This document shows positions 51,584 to 62,592 of a stretch of DNA of 64,000 nt, one piece after another. The number at the start of each line of letters is the position of its first letter. Position 1 is the stretch's first letter. Location of the stretch: contig CAWAFH010000012.1 in the NCBI GenBank assembly GCA_963781265.1, forward strand, positions 248,001 through 312,000, in the 5' to 3' direction. The notes under the pieces were generated by a model. The model made no database searches and was not told the DNA's origin. It was given only the letters and a program-made list of their open reading frames with translations. This stretch comes from WHSW01 sp963781265. Its GTDB lineage: Bacteria; Actinomycetota; Thermoleophilia; Solirubrobacterales; 70-9. The position numbers and the translations under genes are program-made.

Positions 51584-51835
51584 ATGGTCAGAATCAGACT
51601 GAGAAGGGTGGGTTCGCGCAAGAACCCGATCTGGCGCGTCGTCGTCGCCGACAAGCGCTCGCCGCGCGACGGTCGGACGATCGAGACGATCGGCCATTAC
51701 AACCCCCAGACCGATCCCTCGGTGATCGTGATCGACGAAGAGCGCGCGCGCCACTGGCTCGATCACGGCGCGCAGCCGACCCGCACCGTCGCGACGCTGC
51801 TTCGCACCAAGGGCATCGAGGCCTCGGGCACCTAG
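51584..51835 (+). CDS. rpsP: 30S ribosomal protein S16
   Basis: This 83-residue protein opens VRIRLRRVGSRKNPIWRVVVADKRSPRDGR and has IETIGHYNPQTDPSVI, the S16 core. TAACCT at 51567-51572 ends 11 bases before the ATG, within a 15-bp stretch identical to the metK promoter. It leads the khpA-trmD-rplS-lepB-rnhB operon. Confidence 0.97.
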   Translation: MVRIRLRRVGSRKNPIWRVVVADKRSPRDGRTIETIGHYNPQTDPSVIVIDEERARHWLDHGAQPTRTVATLLRTKGIEASGT

Positions 51836-51846
51836 CGCTCCCGCGG

Positions 51847-52086
51847 ATGCGCGACCTGGTCGAGTTCGTCGTCCGCGCGCTTGTCTCGGACCCCGACGCA
51901 GTCCGCGTCGACGAGATCGAGGAGGACGACGGCATCGTGCTCGAGGTCAGGGTCGCGGACGGCGACCTCGGCCGCGTGATCGGCCGCGAGGGCCGGGTCG
52001 CGAACGCGATCCGCACCCTGGCCAAGGCGGCGGCGACCGCGGAGGACGCGGGCCGGGTCATGGTCGAGATGGTGGAGAACGACTGA
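51847..52086 (+). CDS. khpA: KH-domain RNA-binding protein KhpA
   Basis: This 79-residue single-KH protein opens RDLVEFVVRALVSDPDAV and has the GxxG loop GRVIGREGRVANAIRTL. In other bacteria KhpA pairs with KhpB in RNA regulation of cell size and division. It follows rpsP by 11 bp. The usual rimM gene is missing after it and trmD begins one base later. Confidence 0.92.
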   Translation: MRDLVEFVVRALVSDPDAVRVDEIEEDDGIVLEVRVADGDLGRVIGREGRVANAIRTLAKAAATAEDAGRVMVEMVEND

Positions 52087-52087
52087 G

Positions 52088-52753
52088 CTGCGCATCGACG
52101 TCTTCACGCTGTTCCCGGAGTGGTTCGGGTGGTTCGGTGAGCAGCGCCACGTCCGCAACGCGGTCGAGCTCGGCTCCGAGCTGCGGCTGTTCAACTACCG
52201 CGACTCGACCCCGCTGACCGGCGGCCAGGTCGACGACTCCCCGTACGGTGGCGGCGCCGGGATGGTCATGCGGGTCGACGTCGTCGACGCCGCGCTGCGC
52301 GCCGCTTACGGGGCCGAGCGGCCGCCGGCGAGGGTGATCGTGATGGCGCCCTCGGGGCGCCCGCTGGACGACGCCCTCGCCGCAGACCTCGCCGCCGAGG
52401 AGCACCTGGCGCTCCTGTGCGGCCGCTACGAGGGCATCGACGAGCGGGTGCGCGAGCACCTGGCCGACGACGCGATCTCGATCGGTCCCTACGTCCTCGC
52501 CGGGGGCGAGCTCGCCGCGATGGTCGTCGCCGACACCGTGCTGCGCAAGCTGCCCGGAGCGCTCGGCCACGCCGAGAGCGCGCTCGAGGAGTCGTTCTCG
52601 GAGGCGCTGGGGGGCGCGCCGGAGTACCCGCACTACACGCGGCCGGCCAGCTATCGCGGCTGGGAGGTGCCCGAGATCCTGCTCTCGGGCGACCACGCGA
52701 GGGTGCGCGAATGGCGGCTCGAGCGCAGCCGCGAAGCCGGCGACGGTGGCTGA
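52088..52753 (+). CDS. trmD: tRNA (guanine-N1) methyltransferase TrmD, CTG start
   Basis: This 221-residue SPOUT enzyme methylates G37 of tRNA. It has RIDVFTLFPEWF at the start, DDSPYGGGAGMVM, LLCGRYEGIDERV and the trefoil-knot ISIGPYVLAGGELAAMVV. No ATG, GTG or TTG exists in frame between the stop at 51977 and the ATG at 52262, which would cut off 58 conserved residues. CTG at 52088 gives the exact family N-terminus, one base after the khpA stop, with GGTGGAG about ten bases upstream. It therefore appears to start at CTG. Confidence 0.9.
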   Translation: MRIDVFTLFPEWFGWFGEQRHVRNAVELGSELRLFNYRDSTPLTGGQVDDSPYGGGAGMVMRVDVVDAALRAAYGAERPPARVIVMAPSGRPLDDALAADLAAEEHLALLCGRYEGIDERVREHLADDAISIGPYVLAGGELAAMVVADTVLRKLPGALGHAESALEESFSEALGGAPEYPHYTRPASYRGWEVPEILLSGDHARVREWRLERSREAGDGG

Positions 52754-52803
52754 GGCGCTGCTCGCAGCGAGTTGAGCACCGAGTTGTCTACTATCTGACG
52801 CCC

Positions 52804-52830
52804 GCGCGGGGCTCCGGTCCCGCGCTTTTT
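52804..52830 (+). terminator. Intrinsic terminator/attenuator before rplS
   Basis: GCGCGGG (52804-52810) and CCCGCGC (52819-52825) form a 7-bp stem with an 8-base loop, followed by TTTTT. It lies in the 129-bp gap between trmD and rplS, 52 bp before the rplS ATG. It could end trmD transcripts or attenuate rplS. Confidence 0.7.
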
Positions 52831-52882
52831 CCGGCCCTCGGACGGCAATCGCGGCCGAGGAGCCGACGCCAGGTAAGACTTC

Positions 52883-53527
52883 ATGAGCACGATCATCGAG
52901 AGCATCGAGCAGCGCCAGCTGAAGAAGGTGCCGCGGTTTGCGGCCGGCGACCGCGTGCGCGTGCACTTCCAGGTGATCGAGGGAACCCGCAAGCGGACCC
53001 AGGTCTTCGAGGGCATCGTGATCGCCCGCCAGGGCAGCGGCGTGCGCGAGACGTTCACCGTCCGCAAGCAGTCGTTCGGGGTCGGGGTCGAGCGGACCTT
53101 CCCGCTGCACTCCCCGAAGATCGAGCAGCTCGAGGTCGTCGCCCGCGGCGCCGTCCGTCGGGCGAAGCTCTACTACCTGCGCGGCCGGGTCGGCAAGCGC
53201 GCCCGGGTCGCCGAGCGCCGCTGGGGGATCGAGGACGACCTCGTCCTCGCCCAGGCGCCGGAGCCGGTCGCGGTCGACTCCGAGGGCTCCGCCCAGGAGG
53301 AGGTCGAGCCGATCGAGCCCGAGGTGGGACCGGACGAGTCGGCGGCGGCGGGCGAGGAGGCTCCGGAGGCCGCCTCCGAGCAGACCGAGGAGCCCGAGGC
53401 AGCGGCTGAGGAAGCCGCCGAGCCGGAGGCGTCGGCGGAGGATGCCGCCGAGCCAGAGGCCGCTGACGAGCCAGAGGCCTCCTCAGAATCCGACGGCGAA
53501 GCCGCGGATTCCGAGGACGCCAGCTGA
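52883..53527 (+). CDS. rplS: 50S ribosomal protein L19 with long acidic tail
   Basis: Residues 1-115 are ordinary L19 (VPRFAAGDRVRVHFQVIEGTRKRTQVFEG, RQGSGVRETFTVRK, YYLRGRVGKRARV). About 95 further residues form a tail almost wholly of Glu, Ala, Pro, Ser and Asp, with repeated EPEA units. Total length is 214, against about 115 usually. Such a tail next to rRNA would be disordered and repelled by RNA. The stop codon overlaps the CTG start of lepB (CTGA). Confidence 0.92.
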   Translation: MSTIIESIEQRQLKKVPRFAAGDRVRVHFQVIEGTRKRTQVFEGIVIARQGSGVRETFTVRKQSFGVGVERTFPLHSPKIEQLEVVARGAVRRAKLYYLRGRVGKRARVAERRWGIEDDLVLAQAPEPVAVDSEGSAQEEVEPIEPEVGPDESAAAGEEAPEAASEQTEEPEAAAEEAAEPEASAEDAAEPEAADEPEASSESDGEAADSEDAS

Positions 53528-54135
53528 TCCCGAAGCCGACAACCGGGCTCGGGGCGGTCGTCGAGCTCGTCATCATCGTCGCGCTTGCGATCGGCCTCGC
53601 GCTCGGCATCCAGGCGTTCGTCGTGAAGCCGTACCAGATCCCCTCGGAGTCGATGGAGCCGACGCTCGACGTCGGCCAGCGGGTGCTCGTCAACCGGGTG
53701 TCGACGCGTCTCGGCAGCGATCCGTCGCCGGGGGACGTCGTCGTCTTCCACCCACCGGCGGGCGCCGCCGACAACAAGTGCGGGGCGCCCAAGGAGCCGG
53801 GCCAGCCGTGCCCGGCGCCGACGGACGAGGAGGCCGAGGAGAACTTCATCAAGCGGGTCGTCGCCGGCCCGGGGGACACGGTGTCCATCAAGGACGGCAT
53901 CCCGATCGTCAACGGCGAGCCGTTCACGGGCGACTGGGAAATCCGCCCATGTCGCGGGATCGGCGGCTGCGATTTTCCGAAGCCGATCACCATTCCACCC
54001 GATCACTACTTCATGATGGGCGACAACCGTGGAGCGAGCGACGACAGCCGCTACTGGGGACCCGTCCCCCGAGACTGGATCATCGGCGAAGCCTTCTTCA
54101 CCTACTGGCCGCCGGACCGGCTCGGCTTCCTCTGA
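53524..54135 (+). CDS. lepB: Signal peptidase I, CTG start
   Basis: This 203-residue membrane protease removes signal peptides. One membrane helix (VVELVIIVALAIGLALGIQAFVV) is followed by PSESMEPTL (catalytic Ser), FIKRVVAGPGDTV (catalytic Lys) and GDNRGASDDSRYWG (box E). In frame there is no ATG, GTG or TTG from the stop at 53464 to GTG 53623, which would delete the essential membrane anchor. CTG at 53524 overlaps the rplS stop as CTGA, copying the ATGA/GTGA junctions elsewhere. A loop with two cysteines (KCGAPKEPGQPCP) is inserted after the Ser box. Confidence 0.9.
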   Translation: MIPKPTTGLGAVVELVIIVALAIGLALGIQAFVVKPYQIPSESMEPTLDVGQRVLVNRVSTRLGSDPSPGDVVVFHPPAGAADNKCGAPKEPGQPCPAPTDEEAEENFIKRVVAGPGDTVSIKDGIPIVNGEPFTGDWEIRPCRGIGGCDFPKPITIPPDHYFMMGDNRGASDDSRYWGPVPRDWIIGEAFFTYWPPDRLGFL

Positions 54136-54136
54136 G

Positions 54137-54159
54137 CAGGCGCCTCAACAGCGGCGCGG
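54137..54159 (+). repeat. Dispersed 23-bp repeat, copy 2
   Basis: An exact inverted copy of 44454-44476, immediately after the lepB stop. Its presence suggests that the stretch before rnhB is spacer rather than an N-terminal extension. Confidence 0.7.
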
Positions 54160-54232
54160 GTCGGCTACGCCTCCCAAGCCGTCTGGCGCCGCTGCGGCGG
54201 CCGCGAAACGGCGCCGCCGCCGGGCCGCGAAG

Positions 54233-54859
54233 CTGTTCAAGTTCGATCGCGAGCTCGGCTGCCGCTTCGTCGCCGGCGCCGACGAGGCGGGGCGCGGATC
54301 GCTGGCCGGCCCGCTGGTCGCCGCCGGGGTGCTCCTCGACTACGAGCGGCTCGGGATGCGCGACCGTCGCGCGCTCGGCGACCTCGACGACTCCAAGCAG
54401 CGCACGGCCGAACAGCGCGAGGCCCTCTATCCGGTCGTGATCCGTGCGGCCGCGAAGGTCGCGGTGACGATCCGCTGCGTGCGCGGGATCGACGCGCGCG
54501 GGCTGCACGTGACCAACCTCGAGGCGCTCGCGCGCAGCCTCGAGCGGGTCGCGGTGCCGGGCGCCGCGTGTCTCACCGACGGCTTTCCGCTCGGCCGGCG
54601 CTGCGCGGTGGACCATCGCCCGGTGATCGACGGCGACGCGCGCAGCGCGGCGATCGCCGCCGCCTCGGTGATCGCGAAGGTCACCCGGGACCGCTTCATG
54701 CACGGGATCGCCGCCGAGCATCCGAACTTCGGCTTCGAGGGCAACGTCGGCTACTCGACCCCCGAGCACCGCGCCGCGATCGTCGAGCACGGCCCGTCGC
54801 CCCTTCACCGCCGCTCGTTCGCCTCGATCGCGTACTCACAGCTCCGCCTCGCGGAGTAG
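54233..54859 (+). CDS. rnhB: Ribonuclease HII, probable CTG start
   Basis: This enzyme of about 208 residues cuts RNA-DNA hybrids. It opens FKFDRELGCRFVAGADEAGRGSLAGPLVAAG (first two acidic residues), with LDDSKQ, LTDGFPLG and AASVIAKVTRDRFM. The only standard in-frame start is GTG 54029, which would overlap lepB by 107 bases and add a low-complexity Ser/Pro/Gln stretch. CTG at 54233 gives the normal RNase HII N-terminus. The start is less certain than for trmD and lepB because no ribosome site is visible. Confidence 0.85.
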   Translation: MFKFDRELGCRFVAGADEAGRGSLAGPLVAAGVLLDYERLGMRDRRALGDLDDSKQRTAEQREALYPVVIRAAAKVAVTIRCVRGIDARGLHVTNLEALARSLERVAVPGAACLTDGFPLGRRCAVDHRPVIDGDARSAAIAAASVIAKVTRDRFMHGIAAEHPNFGFEGNVGYSTPEHRAAIVEHGPSPLHRRSFASIAYSQLRLAE

Positions 54860-54932
54860 ACGCCGAGCGCGCGGGGGCCGAGCGCCGGCGCTGGCGCTGG
54901 CGAGCTCCGAGCGCGCGAGCGCCGAGCGCCGA

Positions 54933-55002
54933 GCGCGCGAGCTCCACGCGCCGAGATTCATCTCAACCACCCCCACGGTGGTCAGGATGAAACTCGGCGG
55001 CC
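54933..55002. repeat. 70-bp hairpin repeat, copy 1
   Basis: The stem CGCCGAG-A-TTCATC pairs with GATGAA-A-CTCGGCG (one mismatch; 54949-54999). Inside, ACCACC pairs with GGTGGT across a 5-base loop. Copy 2 lies 127 bp downstream with a single base change in the loop. Confidence 0.75.
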
Positions 55003-55059
55003 TCGGGCCTCGCGGAGTGGACACGGCGCGCGGCGCAGGCGCCGAGCGCCGAGCGCCGT

Positions 55060-55129
55060 GCGCGCGAGCTCCACGCGCCGAGATTCATCTCAACCACCTC
55101 CACGGTGGTCAGGATGAAACTCGGCGGCC
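55060..55129. repeat. 70-bp hairpin repeat, copy 2
   Basis: Identical to copy 1 except for C to T in the apical loop (55099). All stem bases are conserved, which is what selection on structure or very recent duplication would give. Confidence 0.75.
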
Positions 55130-55218
55130 CGGCGCCTTGGCGGCCCGGCGGCCTCGGGGGCTTCGGCGGCCTCGGCGGCCTCGGGCCGGTCACGCGCGGC
55201 GTGCGGCTTGGCGCGCCG

Positions 55219-55605
55219 TCAGAAGGCGCCGCGCAGGTGCTCGTACTCGATCACCCGGCCGGCGGCGTCCACGCGCAGGCCGACGACGTCGAAGCGAAGG
55301 TCGCGGTGGCGGGGGACGTCGTAGGCGCGCTCGCGCAGCCAGGCGGCGGCGAGGCCCCGCAGCTTCGCCCGCTTGCGCGGGCCGACGGCCATCGCGGGGG
55401 TCTCCGGCCCGAGCGCCGAGCCGGCCCGGCGGGCCTTCACCTCGACGAAGACGAGCGCGTCGCCGTCCAGCGCGACCAGGTCGAGCTCGCCGCGGACGCC
55501 GGCGGGGCGCGCGTTGCGCGCGACGATCGACCAGCCGTCTCGTTCGAGGCGGCGCGCGACCTCGTCCTCGCCCGCGCGCCCGAGCTGCCGGCGTGCCGCG
55601 GTCAT
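55219..55605 (-). CDS. yraN: YraN family (UPF0102) nuclease-like protein
   Basis: This 128-residue protein of the endonuclease-like UPF0102 family has LGRAGEDEVARRLERDGWSIVARN, GELDLVALDGDALVFVEVKARR (the D...E.K nuclease core) and a C-terminal RFDVVGL. TACGGT on the minus strand ends six bases before the ATG. YraN commonly neighbours rnhB and comM, as here. Its role is not established. Confidence 0.92.
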   Translation of the reverse strand: MTAARRQLGRAGEDEVARRLERDGWSIVARNARPAGVRGELDLVALDGDALVFVEVKARRAGSALGPETPAMAVGPRKRAKLRGLAAAWLRERAYDVPRHRDLRFDVVGLRVDAAGRVIEYEHLRGAF

Positions 55606-55769
55606 CGCCCGACCGTAGACCGGACGTCCGCGCGGATGGCGCGCTCGACGCGCCGGGAGTGTGCCCGTTTGCGCGCGGCGCCCGCACGCGGTTCGCAGGC
55701 GCGTGTTTCGGTGTTCTCCTGGCGCCATGTGCGCGCCACCGGTGCGTCGGCGGCACCTAGGTTCGCCCA

Positions 55770-57253
<1,484 letters not shown>

Positions 57254-57257
<4 letters not shown>

Positions 57258-58195
57258 GCGGCGCGGGCGGTCACGACCGGTGCTGGCGGGTCGGTGTCGC
57301 GGACGAGGGCTATCCCGCCGCGCTTCGCGAGCTGGACCGTGGCGAGCGCCCGACGCTCTTCGGGGTCGGGGATCGACACCTGCTCGCGGGGCTCGATCGC
57401 GCGCCCGCGGTGACGATCGTCGGCGCGCGGCAGGCGAGCTCGTACGGCCTGCGGGTCGCCGAGTCGCTGGCGCGTGATCTCGCCCTTGCCGGGGTCCTCG
57501 TGGTCAGCGGGATGGCGCGCGGGATCGACGCGGCCGCGCACCGCGGCGCGCTCGCCGGTGGCGGGACCACGGTCGCCGTGCTGGCCGGCGGGCCGGACAT
57601 CGCGTATCCGGTGAGCAACCGCGCGCTCTACGCGCAGATCGCGGAGTGCGGCGCGGCGATCTCCGAACATCCTCCGGGCCGGACCGCGGAGCGGCGCCAC
57701 TTCGCCCAGCGCAACCGGATCATGGCCGCGCTCGGAGGGGTGACGGTGATCGTCGAGGCCGCGCAGCCGTCCGGCAGCCTGATCACCGCCGATGCCGCGC
57801 TCCGGCTCGGGCGCACCGTCGGCGCGGTCCCCGGTCAGGTCGGGATTCGGGTCGCCGAGGGAGCCAACGACCTGATCAAGGACGGCGCGCACCTGATCCG
57901 CGACGCGCGCGATGTCCTCGACCTGCTCTTCGGGGTCGGGGTGGCCGAGGCGCCGCGCCGTACTCCGCCGGGCGCCGCGCCCGCGCCCCGGGCCGGGCCG
58001 CCGCTCGACGCGGACCTGAGCGGGCTGCTCGAGCTGGTGAGCGGCGGCGCGGCGACCGTCGACCGCCTCGCGGCCGAGGCGGGGATCGCCTCGCGGGAGG
58101 TCGCCATCGGGCTCGCCCGGCTCGAGCTGCTCGGATACATCGCCGCCGATCCGCTCGGCGGCTACGCGGCCACTGCGCTGCGCGCGCCCGAATAA
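57254..58195 (+). CDS. dprA: DNA-processing protein DprA
   Basis: This 313-residue Rossmann-fold protein loads RecA on incoming single-stranded DNA. It has VTIVGARQASSYGLRVAE, VVSGMARGIDAAAHRGAL, HFAQRNRIMAALGGVTVIVEA and PSGSLITADAALRLGR. A C-terminal winged-helix domain (LLELVSGGAATVDRLAAEAG) follows a Pro/Ala linker. With comM it suggests competence or recombination ability, though no uptake genes are in view. The start is set by ATGA; the open frame upstream is a shadow of comM. Confidence 0.94.
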
Positions 58196-58205
58196 CCTCA
58201 GTCGG

Positions 58206-59027
58206 GTGCCCGGCAAGATCCCGACCTGTCTCTCGATCGCCGGCTCGGACTCCGGCGGCGGCGCCGGAATCCAGGCCGACCTGAAGGCGTTCGCGCGCTG
58301 CGGCGTCCACGGGACGACGGCGATCACGGCGCTCACCGCGCAGAACACCGTCGGGGTCGAGCTCGTCGCGCCGGTCGCGCCCGAGATGATCGTCGCCCAG
58401 ATCCACGCGGTCGCGGTCGACATCGGGGTCGACGCGGTCAAGGTCGGGATGCTCGCCGACGAGACGACGATCGACGCGGTGCTCGAGGGACTGGACCTGG
58501 TCGGCTCGGCGCCGGTCGTCGTCGATCCGGTGATGGTCTCCGAGAGCGGCGCGACGCTGCTCGACCCGGCCGCGCGCGCGGCGTTGATCGAGCGGGTGCT
58601 GCCGCGCGCCGACGTCGTGACCCCGAACGTGCCCGAGGCGCGCGCGCTCTCGGGGCTCGGGACCGGCGCCTCGAGCGCCGAGCTCGGCGAGGCGTTGCTC
58701 GCGCTCGGCGCGGGAGCCGCCGTCGTGACGGGCGGCCACGCCGAGGACGGCGCCGACGTTCTGGTCGACTCTTCCGGGTCGCTGTCGATCGGCGGGCCGC
58801 GCTATCCGGACGGTGCCGCGCACGGCTCGGGCTGCACGCACAGCGCCGCCCTGGCGGCGTTTCTGGCCCGCGGGCACGGGCTCGCCGAGGCCGCCCGCTG
58901 GGCCCGTGAGATCGCCGCGGAGGCGGTCGGCAACGGCCTTCGCGAGCTCGGCGCGGGCCCGGGGCCCGTCGACGTCTTCGGCCTCGCGTCGCGCGCGGCT
59001 GGCGGCGAGGCCGCCGCCGGGGCATAA
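58206..59027 (+). CDS. thiD: Hydroxymethylpyrimidine/phosphomethylpyrimidine kinase
   Basis: This 273-residue ribokinase-fold enzyme phosphorylates HMP and HMP-P for thiamine. It has SIAGSDSGGGAGIQADLKAFARCGVHG, ITALTAQNTVGV, VVDPVMVSESGATLL and the catalytic AHGSGCTHSAALAAFLARG. TAACCT overlaps the dprA stop and ends seven bases before the GTG. No thiamine riboswitch can fit upstream. Confidence 0.95.
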   Translation: MPGKIPTCLSIAGSDSGGGAGIQADLKAFARCGVHGTTAITALTAQNTVGVELVAPVAPEMIVAQIHAVAVDIGVDAVKVGMLADETTIDAVLEGLDLVGSAPVVVDPVMVSESGATLLDPAARAALIERVLPRADVVTPNVPEARALSGLGTGASSAELGEALLALGAGAAVVTGGHAEDGADVLVDSSGSLSIGGPRYPDGAAHGSGCTHSAALAAFLARGHGLAEAARWAREIAAEAVGNGLRELGAGPGPVDVFGLASRAAGGEAAAGA

Positions 59028-59035
59028 TCGGGTCG

Positions 59036-59278
59036 ATGAAGCTCGTCCGCATGCAGGCCGGGCACGGTGACCTGTTGCTCGCCGAGGGCGATCCCGAGAT
59101 CGCCGCCGACGAGGATCGCCTGATCGCCGAGTTCCGCCGCCAGCTCGAGCTCGGGATGTGCGCCGCGGTGCCGACCAACGACCTCGGCCAACGCCGCGCG
59201 GAGGTCGTGCGCGAGTTCGACCAGATCCCGCGCGACGCCGAGCGCGTGATCTTCTTTCCACGGGCCGCGGGCGGCTGA
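59036..59278 (+). CDS. Small hypothetical protein
   Basis: This 80-residue protein opens MKLVRMQAGHGDLLLAEGDPE and contains CAAVPTNDLGQRRAEVVREFDQIP. A CATAAT box ends seven bases before the ATG, a good leaderless start. I recognise no family. It lies 8 bp after thiD and 2 bp before another small gene. Confidence 0.6.
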   Translation: MKLVRMQAGHGDLLLAEGDPEIAADEDRLIAEFRRQLELGMCAAVPTNDLGQRRAEVVREFDQIPRDAERVIFFPRAAGG

Positions 59279-59280
59279 TC

Positions 59281-59664
59281 GTGGACCCCGCCGAGCAGCG
59301 AGCGCGTGAGCTTCTGCGGGCGGTGGTGGATGAGCGCGACTACGAGGCTTACGAGCAGCTCGGCTACATCTCGGTCGCCGGGCGCAACCCCCGCTACGCG
59401 TACCTGGTCTACCCGTACCGGCCGCTGGTCGCCTACGACACCGAGACGGGCGAGCTGCTCGCCGAGTACTGCGTCGGGTTCGACGACGGTGGCGAGCGCC
59501 TGCCGCCCGCCGACGACGTGCTCGCCAAGTGGATGACGCTGCGGGGCAGCGAGTACGACCTGATCGCGGAGGCGAACCTCAACCTCCCCGGCCACCAGGT
59601 CGACCCCGGTCACGCGCGCCGCGACATCGCGCGCCTGCGAGAGCTCGAAACGCGCGCCTCATAG
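59281..59664 (+). CDS. Hypothetical protein
   Basis: This 127-residue protein starts at a GTG two bases after the previous stop. It begins DPAEQRARELLRAVVDERDYEAYEQLGYISV and has the aromatic stretch YAYLVYPYRPLVAYDTETGELLAEYCV, a compact beta-like domain. It resembles small conserved proteins of unknown function often found as short stand-alone genes. A related gene pair with the preceding frame is likely. Confidence 0.65.
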   Translation: MDPAEQRARELLRAVVDERDYEAYEQLGYISVAGRNPRYAYLVYPYRPLVAYDTETGELLAEYCVGFDDGGERLPPADDVLAKWMTLRGSEYDLIAEANLNLPGHQVDPGHARRDIARLRELETRAS

Positions 59665-59674
59665 ACTGGCGGCG

Positions 59675-61369
<1,695 letters not shown>

Positions 61370-61386
61370 GCGGCCGAGCGGCACCG

Positions 61387-62592
61387 ATGTCGCGCGAGGC
61401 GCGCCCACATCTGCCGCGGATCACCGCGGCGATGCGCGAGAGCGAGCAGGTCACCCCGCTCGAGCTGTTCTTCGACCTCGTCTTCGTGCTCGCGCTCACC
61501 CAGTGCACGCAGCTGATGTCCGACCACCCGACCTGGTCGGGGATCGGGCAGGGGATCCTGGTGCTCGCCGTGCTGTGGTGGTCGTGGGTCGGCTACGCGT
61601 GGCTGACCAGCGTGGTCGACCCCGAGGAGGACGCCGTCCGGATCGTCGTCTTCGTGGCGATGGCCGGGCTGCTGTTGTGCGCGCTCTGCGTGCCCGACGC
61701 GTTCGGCGACCTCGGGCTCACCTTCGCGGCCGCCTACGCCGTGGTCCGCTACGGCCAGCTCGGCCTGTTCTGGATCGGCAGCCGCGGCGAGCCGAGCCTG
61801 CGCCGCTCGGTGGGCGGGCTCGCGATCAGCACGACGATCAGCGTCGTCCTGCTCGCGCTGGCATCGCAGCTCGACGGCGTCGCCCAGGGGCTGCTCTGGG
61901 CGCTGGCGCTGGCGCTCGACATGGGCGGCCCGTACCTGTTCGGGTCCGAGGGCTGGAAGCTGGTTCCGGCGCACTTCGCCGAGCGTCACGGCCTGATCAT
62001 CATCATCGCGCTCGGCGAGTCGATCGTCGCGATCGGGGTCGGGGTGGGTGGTGAGCTGACGGTCGGCCAGGGGGTCGCCGCCGTGGTCGGGATCGGGCTT
62101 GCGGCGGCGCTGTGGTGGCTGTACTTCGACGTCGTCGCGCGGGTCGCGGCGCGCCGGCTCGAGCGCGCCCCGGTCGGCCGGGTGCAGAACGAGATGGCGC
62201 GCGATTCCTACTCGTACCTGCACTTCCTGCTGGTCGCCGGGATCGTGCTGGTCGCGCTGGGGATCAAGAAGACGCTCGGCCACGTCTCCGATCCGCTCGA
62301 GACGGTGCCGGCGTTCGCGCTGCTCGGCGGGATGGCGGCCTACCTGCTCGGCCACGTCGCCTTCCGCTACCGCCACATTCACACCGTCAACGTCCAGCGA
62401 ACGGGGCTCGCGGTGCTGCTCGTCGCCACACTGCCCCTGGCGACCGAGATTCCCGCGCTGGCGACGGTCGCCTACGTCACCGTGCTGACGTGGGCGCTGA
62501 TCGTCTACGAGACCCGGACCTACGGCGATCGCCGCAGCCAGGTCCGCCACGACGAGTACGCGCACGACGAGGGCGCGCCGGCCGAGGCCTGA
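61387..62592 (+). CDS. ltrA: Low temperature requirement protein A (LtrA) family membrane protein
   Basis: This 401-residue protein has about ten or eleven membrane segments and the LtrA opening TPLELFFDLVFVLALTQCTQLM. GLIIIIALGESIVAIGVG lies in the middle. The molecular role of the family is unknown. It starts 17 bp after ilvD and ends back-to-back with the convergent hydrolase (adjacent stop codons). Confidence 0.88.
   Translation: MSREARPHLPRITAAMRESEQVTPLELFFDLVFVLALTQCTQLMSDHPTWSGIGQGILVLAVLWWSWVGYAWLTSVVDPEEDAVRIVVFVAMAGLLLCALCVPDAFGDLGLTFAAAYAVVRYGQLGLFWIGSRGEPSLRRSVGGLAISTTISVVLLALASQLDGVAQGLLWALALALDMGGPYLFGSEGWKLVPAHFAERHGLIIIIALGESIVAIGVGVGGELTVGQGVAAVVGIGLAAALWWLYFDVVARVAARRLERAPVGRVQNEMARDSYSYLHFLLVAGIVLVALGIKKTLGHVSDPLETVPAFALLGGMAAYLLGHVAFRYRHIHTVNVQRTGLAVLLVATLPLATEIPALATVAYVTVLTWALIVYETRTYGDRRSQVRHDEYAHDEGAPAEA

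Larger units (their letters stand above)
54860..55218. repeat. Repeat-rich spacer between rnhB and yraN
   Basis: This 359-bp convergent gap holds GAGCGCC/GAGCGCG-type short repeats, two copies of a 70-bp hairpin unit (54933-55002 and 55060-55129) and a (GGCGGCCTC)-type tandem run at about 55125-55190. No gene is supported; frames through it give low-complexity Arg/Ala/Gly or Gly/Leu peptides. Confidence 0.75.

Noticed and set aside
54029..54232. N-terminal extension of RNase HII from GTG 54029
   Set aside because: It would overlap lepB by 107 bases, is low-complexity and contains a dispersed repeat. CTG 54233 yields the normal length.
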